This document shows, piece by piece, positions 10,206 to 18,000 of a stretch of 64,000 nucleotides of DNA. The first letter of the stretch is position 1. Every line of letters starts with the position of its first letter. Below the pieces are notes generated by a model. It was not told the origin of the DNA and searched no databases. It saw only the letters and a program-made list of their open reading frames with translations. The translations under genes and the position numbers were made by a program. The DNA comes from Jeotgalibacillus proteolyticus. GTDB taxonomy: Bacteria; Bacillota; Bacilli; Bacillales; Jeotgalibacillaceae. The DNA lies in assembly GCF_002926065.1 (NCBI RefSeq), contig NZ_PREZ01000005.1, positions 124,001-188,000 on the forward strand. Reading direction: 5' to 3'.

Positions 10206-11210
10206 ATGTATCATTCAAAAAGCACAAAATACAAAGCACTGCTGTTTATCGCACCATTTCTTGCCTGTTTTCTAATCTTCTGGCTTGCTCCTGTCCTTTA
10301 TGGAATATGGATAAGCTTGAATGATTATAAGCTTTCCATGGGTAACTTAGGCTTTGTCGGACTTGAAAACTATAAAACTATTTTTGACACAGGCTCTGTT
10401 TATCACACTCAGTTTATGAATGCACTAAAAAATACATTTGTTTTTATGGCTATTTCTGTGCCGCCGCTAGTGCTGATCAGCTTAGGACTTGCCTTGCTGA
10501 TTGATAATCTTCCAAGTAAATTAAAGGTGTTTTTCAGAACCATTTTCTTTCTTTCATACGCCATCTCAGTAACAGCTGTATCAGCCATTTTCCTATGGCT
10601 GTTTAATGCAAACGGCGGTTTTGTGAATAACCTCCTTATGACAATGAATATTACCAACAGTCCCGTTAACTGGTTAACCGAACAGCCTTATGCATGGTTT
10701 GTTGTATTAATCTCAACCGTTTGGTGGACAATTGGTTTCAATATGCTGCTATTTGTAAATGCTTTAGACGAGGTTGACGGCGCTTTATACGAAGCGGCTG
10801 ACCTTGATGGAGCAAATTCCTTTAAAAAGTTTCTCTATGTGACGCTTCCTGAAATCCGCAATGTTGCTTTTTTCGTTATTATCACAACCGTTATTGCATC
10901 CTTTAACCTGTATGGACAAACGATGCTTATTACAAATGGAGGTCCAGCACGTTCCACAACCTCCCTTATTATGAACATTAACCACACGGTCTTCAGCGGT
11001 AACCAGCTTGGGATCGGTTCTGCAATGGCGATTGTGATGGGTGTTATTATGACGGTTGTTACCGGACTTCAATACTGGGCAAACCTGAAAATCAACAGTG
11101 ACGGTCCTAAAAGGAAACGAAAAGGCCGCAGTAAAAAATCAGAAGATCCGGCCCTTGTAAATGCCCCACTTCCTTATCAAGTCGATGGCAAGGAGACGAT
11201 GAAAAAATGA
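10206..11210 (+). CDS. ABC sugar importer permease (MalF-type)
   Basis: The 334-residue membrane protein has six hydrophobic segments, starting with LLFIAPFLACFLIFWLAP, and the EAA loop YEAADLDGANSFKKFLYVTLPEI near residue 200 that contacts the ATPase subunit. It has the size and layout of the larger MalF-like permease subunit of carbohydrate uptake family CUT1. The C-terminal tail is long, charged and cytoplasmic. It overlaps the next permease gene by four bases (ATGA), implying translational coupling. No ATP-binding subunit gene is present in the operon. Confidence 0.92.
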   Translation: MYHSKSTKYKALLFIAPFLACFLIFWLAPVLYGIWISLNDYKLSMGNLGFVGLENYKTIFDTGSVYHTQFMNALKNTFVFMAISVPPLVLISLGLALLIDNLPSKLKVFFRTIFFLSYAISVTAVSAIFLWLFNANGGFVNNLLMTMNITNSPVNWLTEQPYAWFVVLISTVWWTIGFNMLLFVNALDEVDGALYEAADLDGANSFKKFLYVTLPEIRNVAFFVIITTVIASFNLYGQTMLITNGGPARSTTSLIMNINHTVFSGNQLGIGSAMAIVMGVIMTVVTGLQYWANLKINSDGPKRKRKGRSKKSEDPALVNAPLPYQVDGKETMKK

Positions 11211-12037
11211 GAGCAAAAAAAATCAAAACAATCATTTTAGTTGCAGTTGCATCAATCCTGGCTGTCATGTTTATCATGCCGCTTGTCTGGATGATTTTCA
11301 CCTCCTTTAAAACACTTGGAGAATCCATGTCAAGCTCTGCCCTGCTGCCTAAAAACTGGACACTAATTAACTATATTAATATTTTCAATGGCACATCTGA
11401 CGCTAAGATGATCCTCTGGTCCCTTAACACTGCACTCGTAACAGCTCTTGGTACAACGCTTGTTATTTTTGTCGATGTTCTTGCTGCCTATGCTCTTGCA
11501 CGTTTAAATGTTGCCGGTAAAAAGCTCTTCCTGGGTATCGTTGTGATCGCACTTACCATCCCTGGGATTGTCACTCTTTTCCCTGCCTTTTATCTATTCC
11601 GCAATTTTGGCCTGATCGATACATACGCCCCATTAATTCTCCCTTATTCAGCAGGTACGCTGGGCGTCTTTTTGATCTACAACTTTCTCAGAAGCTTTCC
11701 TAGAGAGCTTGAGGAAGCGGCTTATATTGACGGCGCTTCACAATGGCAGGTGCTGTTTAAGGTGATCTTCCCAACCATTCGTCCGGTTGTGACTACTCTT
11801 GGCGTTATTACATTCCTGGCTATTTACAACGACTATTTATGGCCTTCCCTTGTCATCAACTCCAATGAGATGAAAACACTCACACTTGGTGTTGCGACAC
11901 TGATCCAGGGATCGAACTTTGTTAACCCTGGCGCTATGATGGCTTCTACTGTCATCGCTACCGTTCCTGCGCTATTAATCTTTATTTGGGCGAATAAATA
12001 CTTCGTTAAAGGCGTTACAAACTCAGGAATTAAATAA
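11207..12037 (+). CDS. ABC sugar importer permease (MalG-type)
   Basis: The 276-residue inner-membrane protein has the MalG-like arrangement: an N-terminal transmembrane helix, FTSFKTLGE shortly after, and the EAA motif LEEAAYIDGASQWQVLFKV near residue 170. It partners with the preceding MalF-type subunit to form the translocation channel. The start codon overlaps the upstream stop codon. The gene is followed after 21 bases by the first GH43 gene. The substrate is shared with the binding protein and is unknown. Confidence 0.92.
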   Translation: MRAKKIKTIILVAVASILAVMFIMPLVWMIFTSFKTLGESMSSSALLPKNWTLINYINIFNGTSDAKMILWSLNTALVTALGTTLVIFVDVLAAYALARLNVAGKKLFLGIVVIALTIPGIVTLFPAFYLFRNFGLIDTYAPLILPYSAGTLGVFLIYNFLRSFPRELEEAAYIDGASQWQVLFKVIFPTIRPVVTTLGVITFLAIYNDYLWPSLVINSNEMKTLTLGVATLIQGSNFVNPGAMMASTVIATVPALLIFIWANKYFVKGVTNSGIK

Positions 12038-12058
12038 ACTCAAAATGAGGTGAAACAG

Positions 12059-13027
12059 ATGCCAAAAGAAAGTTTCAGGAAAGCAAAGAGATGGCATAGA
12101 GAAGAAATTCATATGCGCGACTCCTTTGTTTTCACTTCCCGCTCAGAGGAAACGTACTACTTATTCGGTACTACCTTCGCTGATGGACAGGGAGATATTG
12201 AGCCTCAATTTGAAGTATATATCAGCAGCGACCTTGAGGAATGGGAGGGTCCCTATTGCGCCTTTCATCCTCAAAAAGGCTTCTGGGGCGTCCGTCATTA
12301 TTGGGCTCCTGAAGTTTTTGAACTAAACGGCCGCTTTTATATGTTTGCCACCTTTAAAGGAGGCATCGGTGTTCACAGAGGCACTGGAATCCTTGTAGCA
12401 GATCAGCCGGAAGGACCTTATGAGCCCTTGGTGAACGAACCTGCAACACCGCCTGAATGGGAGTGTCTCGATGGCACTTATCACAGGGATAAGGAAGGGC
12501 AGAACTGGATCGTTTTCTGTCATGAATGGACTACTGAATATGAAGGAAAGATCATGGCGCAGCGCTTAAGTGAGGATTTAACCCAGCGGATCGGGAAGCC
12601 GTTTGAAATCTTAAATGCAGCAAAAATGCCATGGATTGAAAAATTCGGGGATCCCCGCATTGAAAAAGACGGCTATCTTACAGATGCTCCATTTTTTTAC
12701 ACAACAAAGGATGGCGAACTACTGATGCTGTGGTCGAGTTATTCAAAGCCTGAGCTCAGACCGGATGGAAAAAGCGGCTATACTGTCGCAATTGCCCGGT
12801 CAAAAAGCGGTGACATGACCGGACCATGGACCCACGATGAGGAGCTCCTTATGAACTTCAATGCCGGACACCCAAGTCTGTTCCACGATTTTTCCGGTGC
12901 GCTCCACATCTGCACTCATTATCCTGATACTCCGCACGGCAATGAACGTCCCCTCTTTTTACCGGTTGAGGAGATCAATAATACTATTGTGATAAAAGAA
13001 AAACCGGACTACATTAACTGGAGGTAG
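12059..13027 (+). CDS. Cytoplasmic glycoside hydrolase family 43 protein
   Basis: The 322-residue protein is a single five-bladed beta-propeller of GH43 type. It shows the early aspartate in MRDSFVF, the WAPEVFELNGRFYMFAT blade and the downstream DGTYHRD segment, all usual for GH43 and related propellers. It has no signal peptide, so it should act on imported oligosaccharide. The ATG at 12059 is preferred to the in-frame GTG at 12050 because AGGTG is well spaced from the ATG and includes that GTG. GH43 members remove arabinofuranosyl, xylosyl or galactosyl residues. The activity here is not determined, though the neighbouring gal operon makes an arabinogalactan-type fragment a reasonable guess. 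Confidence 0.75.
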   Translation: MPKESFRKAKRWHREEIHMRDSFVFTSRSEETYYLFGTTFADGQGDIEPQFEVYISSDLEEWEGPYCAFHPQKGFWGVRHYWAPEVFELNGRFYMFATFKGGIGVHRGTGILVADQPEGPYEPLVNEPATPPEWECLDGTYHRDKEGQNWIVFCHEWTTEYEGKIMAQRLSEDLTQRIGKPFEILNAAKMPWIEKFGDPRIEKDGYLTDAPFFYTTKDGELLMLWSSYSKPELRPDGKSGYTVAIARSKSGDMTGPWTHDEELLMNFNAGHPSLFHDFSGALHICTHYPDTPHGNERPLFLPVEEINNTIVIKEKPDYINWR

Positions 13028-13032
13028 ATTTC

Positions 13033-14403
13033 GTGAAACGAAGCTATATCGCAGTCGGGGTTCTTTTAGCTGCCATATTTATTGGAGGAGTGGTGTTTGC
13101 TTTGAATTCTAACTCAGCAAATGAAGGAGCAGATGATTTTTATAACCCGGTTCTGCCGGATGGAGCAGATCCGTGGATGGTTAAGCATGATGATTACTAC
13201 GTCTACACTCATACAACGGGCGGGAATGTTACCATTTGGAAAACGGACAGCCCCACCTCCCTCACAGAAGCAGAATCCAAGGTCATCTGGACGCCTCAGT
13301 CCGGAACCCCAAACAGTCAAAATATCTGGGCGCCTGAAATTCATTTCTTAGATGGAAAATGGTATGTCTATTACGCGGCCAACGGTCCAGGAACTGGTCA
13401 CCGGATGTATGTTCTGGAATCAGAGACCGAGGATCCATTTTCAGACTACATTGATCGCGGACAAATTACTGATCCTACAGATAAATGGGGAATTGACGGC
13501 ACGGTAATTGAACAGGGTAAGGATCTTTATTATGTATGGTCCGGCTGGGAAGGCGATGAAAATGTCAGCCAGTATACTTATATTGCCAGCATGTCAGATC
13601 CGGCAACCATTAACAGCGACCGGGTTGAATTATCCCGTCCTGAATACGAATGGGAAACAAGAGGCGGTTCTCCTTCCATAAATGAAGGCCCTCAAATTCT
13701 GATGCATGACGATAAAATACATATCGTCTACTCAGGAAGCGGCAGCTGGAGTGATTTTTACAATCTGGGAATTCTGACTGCTCAAAAGGATGCTGACCTG
13801 CTTGATCCTGCTTCTTGGACGAAAAAAGAAACACCTGTATTTGAAAGTGGAAATGGCGTATTTGGACCAGGCCACGCCTCCTTCACCAAATCACCTGATG
13901 ATACTGAAGACTGGATTGTTTATCATGCTGCAAAAGCGGAAGGCTCTGGCTGGACGCGAAATGTCAGAATGCAGCCCTTCACCTTTGATGATGAAGGCTT
14001 CCCTGACTTTGGCGAGCCGGTTGCACTCGATGAGCCTCTTCCTTTGCCTTCAGGCGACCCGGCTGTCATTTATCGTATTCATGCAGCTGATATGGAAACG
14101 GAGGCAGCTCGCGAGGAGGATGATCTTATTCGTTTAACTTCTGGCGAATCCGTCCAATTCGACTTCACGGCTCCGAAAGACGGCAGCTATACACTGTATT
14201 TTTACGGCAAGAACAATCGAGAGGTTATGCTAAACGGATCAACTGATGGGACCGATTTCCGTCTGTATCTCGCAGAAAACGACGGCTCAACAGAAACACT
14301 TTCTGTAAACACCTATTCCCTGGATCTGAAAAAAGGCTCTAATACGATTGAAATTAGTGTTCAAAATGGGGAGACTGTTCTGAGCCACGTTGAATTTAGA
14401 TAA
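13033..14403 (+). CDS. Exported or membrane-anchored glycoside hydrolase family 43 protein (arabinofuranosidase-like)
   Basis: The 456-residue protein starts at a GTG eight bases after GGAGG. A hydrophobic N-terminal segment (about residues 6-23) is a signal or anchor helix. The GH43 propeller runs from about 35 to 345: the base Asp lies in NPVLPDGADPWM, the blade motif is IWAPEIHFLDGKW, a central aspartate lies in GIDGTVIEQG, and the acid glutamate is probably in SINEGPQ. The pattern DPTDKWGIDGT followed by YVWSGWEG resembles exo-acting alpha-L-arabinofuranosidases of this family. A C-terminal beta-rich domain (about 355-456) resembles a carbohydrate-binding module. It would trim the polysaccharide outside the cell before uptake by the co-encoded importer. 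Substrate assignment is inferential. Confidence 0.75.
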   Translation: MKRSYIAVGVLLAAIFIGGVVFALNSNSANEGADDFYNPVLPDGADPWMVKHDDYYVYTHTTGGNVTIWKTDSPTSLTEAESKVIWTPQSGTPNSQNIWAPEIHFLDGKWYVYYAANGPGTGHRMYVLESETEDPFSDYIDRGQITDPTDKWGIDGTVIEQGKDLYYVWSGWEGDENVSQYTYIASMSDPATINSDRVELSRPEYEWETRGGSPSINEGPQILMHDDKIHIVYSGSGSWSDFYNLGILTAQKDADLLDPASWTKKETPVFESGNGVFGPGHASFTKSPDDTEDWIVYHAAKAEGSGWTRNVRMQPFTFDDEGFPDFGEPVALDEPLPLPSGDPAVIYRIHAADMETEAAREEDDLIRLTSGESVQFDFTAPKDGSYTLYFYGKNNREVMLNGSTDGTDFRLYLAENDGSTETLSVNTYSLDLKKGSNTIEISVQNGETVLSHVEFR

Positions 14404-14445
14404 TTTAAAGGGAGGCTGGGACAAATATCTCAACCTTCTAACCCA

Positions 14446-14570
14446 GTTCACTGCGCTTCAGGCGGACGCTTTCCGCGGGGCGGGGCTTGAGCTAACTTGC
14501 TTTAAGCAAGTGGATCTCAAGCTCCCGCTTCATCCCGCTGGAGTCGCCACCTTCCGCTCCGCTCACCTAA
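14446..14570. repeat. Dispersed palindromic repeat, copy A
   Basis: A GC-rich element of about 125 bases whose halves pair: GGCGGAC with GTCGCC at the ends, GCGGGGCTTGAG with CTCAAGCTCCCGC inside, and ACTTGC/GCAAGT at the tip. Close relatives occur at 31776-31900, 46008-46112 and 55840-55942, with a decayed one at 28850-28966. It follows the GH43 gene, where no ordinary U-tract terminator is seen. The remaining sequence to 14690 shows nothing recognisable. Confidence 0.8.
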
Positions 14571-14692
14571 CGTTTCTCATGGATATTGGTTTTTGATCAG
14601 GAGGCGTTAGTTCGTCAATCGGAAACGGTAATTAATCGTGTGATTTCTCTAGTTATGACTGGATATGGAGATATTTATGTACCAGGTTCAAA

Positions 14693-14745
14693 TTTGTGAG
14701 CACAATTTCAGATTTACGAGCCGAATCACTTATTTTGTGAGCACA
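14693..14745. repeat. Short direct repeat pair TTTGTGAGCACA
   Basis: TTTGTGAGCACA occurs at 14693-14704 and again at about 14734-14745, with a related segment ATTTACGAGCCGA between them. It looks like a short intergenic repeat module. No function can be assigned. Confidence 0.5.
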
Positions 14746-14760
14746 GTCTAAATTTAGACC

Positions 14761-14808
14761 TACACCTTCTGTCCCTTTTACTTCAATTTTAAATTGATAA
14801 GAGGTGTC
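14761..14808 (-). pseudogene. Fragment duplicated from the 3' end of the adjacent lipoprotein gene
   Basis: On the minus strand this stretch reads DTSYQFKIEVKGTEGV, which matches 10 of 16 positions of the C-terminus of the neighbouring lipoprotein, DVFYLFKLEVIGDEGV. It lies in a small reading frame (14653-14877) that overlaps the lipoprotein stop by 20 bases but otherwise resembles nothing and runs through repeat sequence. The best reading is a decayed tandem duplication of the lipoprotein 3' end rather than a working gene. Confidence 0.5.
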
Positions 14809-14857
14809 TGCCATTGTGGATTTTTTTACTACTCCACCATATCTCCCAATCAATGGG

Positions 14858-15319
14858 TTAAACTCCTTCATCCCCAATCACCTCAAGCTTAAACAGATAA
14901 AACACATCCCCGGTCACATCATTTTCTTTATCGCTCATCCACCACATTCCCCACGAGTAATAATAAATACCCGGGACTTCAGGCGCTTCAAATTGAAAGC
15001 TTGCTGACTGAACATTTTTGTTGTTTTGGGTTAATTCCGTTCTGTCTGGCATGAGGTCAGTTTGGAGCTCGATGACGATCTCTTCCCCAGCAGGAACTTG
15101 TATTCCCGGCTCGTTTTCTAAGGCGTCCTCCGGTCCTGCTGCGTCTGCACAGACGCCATGGCCGTTTCCTGACCAGCAGTATGAGCCTAGTGTCGTTTCG
15201 TACGTCTCCGTTCCAATTTTAAGCATGGCTTTTGGGGGGCCAAACTGAGTGCCGCTTGCAGTACATCCGGCCATAATAAAAATGATTAAAGCAATAAATC
15301 CAGAAAAGACTTTTCCCAT
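14858..15319 (-). CDS. Small secreted lipoprotein of unknown function
   Basis: The 153-residue protein has a typical lipoprotein signal: MGKVF, a hydrophobic core, and lipobox IMAGC with Cys19. The mature part has two cysteines (in SYCWSGNGHGVCAD) that could form a disulfide, and a C-terminal beta-sandwich-like segment with many aromatic residues (GIYYYSWGMWWM). No known family is recognised with confidence. AAGGAGGG precedes the ATG. It stands alone between the carbohydrate region and mntP, in the place where B. subtilis has ywlE, and a fragment of its own 3' end is repeated just downstream. Confidence 0.7.
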   Translation of the reverse strand: MGKVFSGFIALIIFIMAGCTASGTQFGPPKAMLKIGTETYETTLGSYCWSGNGHGVCADAAGPEDALENEPGIQVPAGEEIVIELQTDLMPDRTELTQNNKNVQSASFQFEAPEVPGIYYYSWGMWWMSDKENDVTGDVFYLFKLEVIGDEGV

Positions 15320-15396
15320 GACGATTCCCTCCTTTTCCCATTAGACGGTACCTTTATTTATTAGTTACAATGTTTTCCTTTATATTTTCGACAACG

Positions 15397-15433
15397 AAAA
15401 AAAAGCCCGCTGACTCTGCTTCTGTCAGCCGGC
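15397..15433 (-). terminator. Terminator after mntP
   Basis: On the minus strand GCCGGCTGAC (15424-15433) pairs with GTCAGCGGGC (15405-15414), followed by eight T. Confidence 0.8.
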
Positions 15434-15441
15434 CTCCCGGA

Positions 15442-15960
15442 TTAACTCACAAACATTCTGATCGCGATGCCGATTAATATACTTCCTCCGATTACTTCAC
15501 TGTAGCGGCCGACCGTATGCTTCAATACTTGTCCTATTTGAAGACCAATTAAGGTCATGACACTGGCAAAAAATCCGAATAATAAAACGGCAATCCATGT
15601 TTCTGATTGATTGGTGCCGAGAGTGACCCCGACTGACAGACTGTCCACACTGACACCAAGGGCGAATACCACCCATCTGACCCATGTCATAATCATGACC
15701 GGTACAGTTCGTCCGACCATACCGGACCGTATCATCTGTAGACCGACGGCAACCAAAAGAGCAATTCCGACCCAGCTGATCGTGTGCGATAGTGCACTTC
15801 CAATTAGAATCCCGATGATCGGCATAATAATATGGAACAGCCCCACAAGCATACTGCCGCTCCATTTTTTTGCACCGCTTACCCCTTGTGCACCAATGGC
15901 TATGCTGGCAGAAAAAGCATCCATTCCAAGACCGATGGCAAGCCATACAATGAGGTCCAC
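15442..15960 (-). CDS. mntP: Putative manganese efflux pump MntP (YwlD)
   Basis: This 172-residue integral membrane protein has six predicted helices in two similar halves. Each half carries a conserved aspartate motif: GMDAFSASIAIG near the N-terminus and VDSLSVGVTLG in the middle. These are the hallmarks of the MntP family, which exports manganese. The protein is slightly shorter than the roughly 185 residues usual in enterobacteria but matches Bacillus YwlD. Its position beside ywlC is the same as in B. subtilis. Two long reading frames on the same and opposite strand are shadows of it. Confidence 0.88.
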   Translation of the reverse strand: MDLIVWLAIGLGMDAFSASIAIGAQGVSGAKKWSGSMLVGLFHIIMPIIGILIGSALSHTISWVGIALLVAVGLQMIRSGMVGRTVPVMIMTWVRWVVFALGVSVDSLSVGVTLGTNQSETWIAVLLFGFFASVMTLIGLQIGQVLKHTVGRYSEVIGGSILIGIAIRMFVS

Positions 15961-16046
15961 AAAATCCCCCTCTCCTATCCCTTACTTCTCCATTGACTTT
16001 ATGCTTTAAAAAGGAAAGGAAGAACCAATTTAGGGAGAATCAGAAA

Positions 16047-16069
16047 AGAGCCTCTATATTAGAGACTCC
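16047..16069 (-). terminator. Terminator overlapping the ywlC stop
   Basis: On the minus strand GAGTCTCTA and TAGAGGCTC pair (one G-T pair) around the ywlC stop codon, followed by TTTTC. Confidence 0.65.
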
Positions 16070-17123
16070 TGTCATCCTGATGTTCAATCAGCCATTTATG
16101 CCCCGCTGCTTTAACCAGCCTGTTCATAATGGCTACACCGATTCCTCTAAGCTCCACGCTTTGAGCAAGGATAATATCGACCGCTTCCTCATCAAACGCA
16201 CGAATGCTTTCATAAAGGGAGTGCGCGGTTGTAGAGAGGTCATCCTCGGTTCCGCAGGCCACTAGAAAATCAGCTTTAATATGGTTGATCGTTTCGATTG
16301 GCGCAAGCAGCCCTACTTTTTTCCCATCCTGCTGATAGGCAGCAATCGTTTCCTGCAGCCATTGATGCGAGCCCTTTGTGACAAAAAGAGGAGCTGTCGG
16401 CGCATAATGTGTATACTTCATCCCGGGGGATTTAGGTTTTTCATCCCAATCTTCAAGAGACGGGTCAACTACGACTTCTCCAATCCAGTCTCTTATTTCC
16501 TCTGCGGAAACGCCCCCCGGCCTCAGGATCATCGGAGGTGTCACCGTACAGTCAAGCACCGTTGATTCAACCCCTACTCCTGTTTCACCGCCGTCGATAA
16601 TAGCCGCAATCCGTCCATTTAAATCATGGTAGACGTGTTGAGCGGATGTTGGGCTTGGTTTTCCGCTTCTATTGGCGCTTGGGGCAGCAACCGGCTTGCC
16701 TGCTTCCTCAATTACCGCAAGCGCTACGGGGTGATTTGGCATTCGGATGCCAACAGTATCAAGACCTGCAGTAACCATTTCAGAAAATACACCCGGCTTT
16801 TTTTTGAAAATAAGCGTTAATGGACCCGGCCAAAAGTGCTCAATCAGGGCTTTTGCCGTATGATCCACATGCAAAACGAGTTCGGTGAGCTGGCTTGCAG
16901 AGGAGATATGCACAATGAGGGGATTATCTGAGGGTCTTCCTTTTGCATTAAAAATCCCTTGAACGGCCTGATCGCTCGTTGCATCGGCTCCAAGTCCATA
17001 TACTGTTTCTGTAGGAAAGGCAACTGTATTTCCATCACGCAATAACTGCGCTGCTTTTTTTATCTGTGGATAATCAAAATCTTTATCCACATTTTTATCC
17101 ACACTCCACATAGAGGTGATCAT
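16059..17123 (-). CDS. ywlC: L-threonylcarbamoyladenylate synthase (Sua5/YwlC family)
   Basis: The enzyme makes threonylcarbamoyl-AMP from threonine, bicarbonate and ATP for the t6A37 modification of ANN-decoding tRNAs. The 354-residue protein is the long Sua5 form: a YrdC domain (about 20-205; motifs FPTETVYGLGADA, KGRPSDNPLIVH and PSANRSGKPSPTSA) followed by a linker and a Sua5 C-terminal domain that begins around SPGMKYTHYAPTAP. AGGAGTGG precedes the ATG. The first 15 residues, including VDKNVDKDF, are encoded by perfect DnaA boxes. Gene order mntP-ywlC-spoIIR-prmC-prfA is conserved with B. subtilis. Confidence 0.93.
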   Translation of the reverse strand: MITSMWSVDKNVDKDFDYPQIKKAAQLLRDGNTVAFPTETVYGLGADATSDQAVQGIFNAKGRPSDNPLIVHISSASQLTELVLHVDHTAKALIEHFWPGPLTLIFKKKPGVFSEMVTAGLDTVGIRMPNHPVALAVIEEAGKPVAAPSANRSGKPSPTSAQHVYHDLNGRIAAIIDGGETGVGVESTVLDCTVTPPMILRPGGVSAEEIRDWIGEVVVDPSLEDWDEKPKSPGMKYTHYAPTAPLFVTKGSHQWLQETIAAYQQDGKKVGLLAPIETINHIKADFLVACGTEDDLSTTAHSLYESIRAFDEEAVDIILAQSVELRGIGVAIMNRLVKAAGHKWLIEHQDDRSL

Positions 17124-17337
17124 GTGAATCCACTCCTAAAATATTTTATTCTTTAAACTATTTTATCCCCAAAATTTGTTCTTTTTCTTATAAAATAAGG
17201 AGAACCTCTCAAATTATTAGTATATTATACTTTTATAAATTCACAAACCGGAACTACTTGTCCACAAAGTGTGTATAACTTTACTCAGATTGTGCACAAC
17301 TTTGTGTATAATTAGCTTTTTTTCTGACTTATCCACC
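17065..17337. promoter_or_regulatory. DnaA-box cluster between ywlC and spoIIR
   Basis: Five perfect matches to TTATNCACA lie within 247 bases: TTATCCACA at 17083-17091 and 17095-17103 (plus), and TGTGGATAA at 17065-17073 and TGTGTATAA at 17270-17278 and 17303-17311 (minus-strand boxes). Single-mismatch boxes are at 17163-17171, 17258-17266, 17290-17298 and 17329-17337. From memory, a DnaA-box cluster near ywlC has been described in B. subtilis as one of several that bind DnaA away from oriC. The sequence therefore supports a conserved DnaA titration or regulatory site. Confidence 0.75.
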
Positions 17338-17945
17338 TATTTCGAAATTAATCCCCAGCTTTTTTTAAACCAGGTAACAATTAGGGAATCCACCTTAACT
17401 GAATCATCCTTTAAATCCTTTTTTGGGGATAAGTCAGGCTGGCACTCCTCTTTTTCTGATTTATCAGCGGCTTTTGCTTCTTTAATCAGGATTTGTCCAC
17501 AGAGCTCAGGAAAAATCGAGCACCACCAGTTCTTTCCTTTTCCTTCGCCGAGGGTGACAAGTACTGTATCAAAAATCCCTTCAGGACTAATGCCTTCTTC
17601 TGTAATCTTTTCAGGAAAAAGATGTTTTTCAAAGCGGACCGTTGCTGAATAAGAAAAGCCTTGATCTAAAATCTCCTGCTGTACAAGCTCTTCCCACTCC
17701 CCGACCTTACTTTCAAGCTGATCACTCAGCTCATCCCTGTTCCACAGGCGATCTCCTGACAGCGTTTGAAGAATCTGCCCCTGGACGAGTGTGTAGATGG
17801 ATTCCTTAATCTCCTGATCCTGCACCTCGTCACTGTGAGCAAGCACTCTAAAACGGATATCAAGATCCGCCGAAGCCTCTGCGGTATGAGCCGGTACGAG
17901 TAATGAACCTGATAGAATCGTTGCAATCAGCCACTTTGTTTTCAT
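17337..17945 (-). CDS. spoIIR: Stage II sporulation protein R
   Basis: SpoIIR is made in the forespore, secreted into the intermembrane space and triggers SpoIIGA to process pro-sigma-E in the mother cell. The 202-residue protein has a signal peptide (about residues 1-26, ending AHTAEA) and the conserved start of the mature domain IRFRVLAHSD. The ATG at 17945 is chosen over an in-frame GTG 15 bases upstream because GGAGG is eight bases before it and overlaps the GTG codon's context. The gene sits between prmC and ywlC as in B. subtilis. No clear sigma-F promoter could be read with confidence. Confidence 0.93.
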   Translation of the reverse strand: MKTKWLIATILSGSLLVPAHTAEASADLDIRFRVLAHSDEVQDQEIKESIYTLVQGQILQTLSGDRLWNRDELSDQLESKVGEWEELVQQEILDQGFSYSATVRFEKHLFPEKITEEGISPEGIFDTVLVTLGEGKGKNWWCSIFPELCGQILIKEAKAADKSEKEECQPDLSPKKDLKDDSVKVDSLIVTWFKKSWGLISK

Positions 17946-18000
17946 CGTAAGTTCCTCCACATGCTTTGTTACACGTCATTGTGGACAGACTTACTCTTTT

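Noticed and set aside
14390-14596. 68-codon frame after the GH43 gene
   Set aside because: It runs through palindromic repeat copy A; the same sequence occurs elsewhere in non-coding gaps.
15497-15946. 149-codon frame overlapping mntP on the same strand
   Set aside because: It is the +1 shadow of mntP, rich in Cys, Arg and Ser, while the mntP frame shows membrane helices and conserved aspartates.
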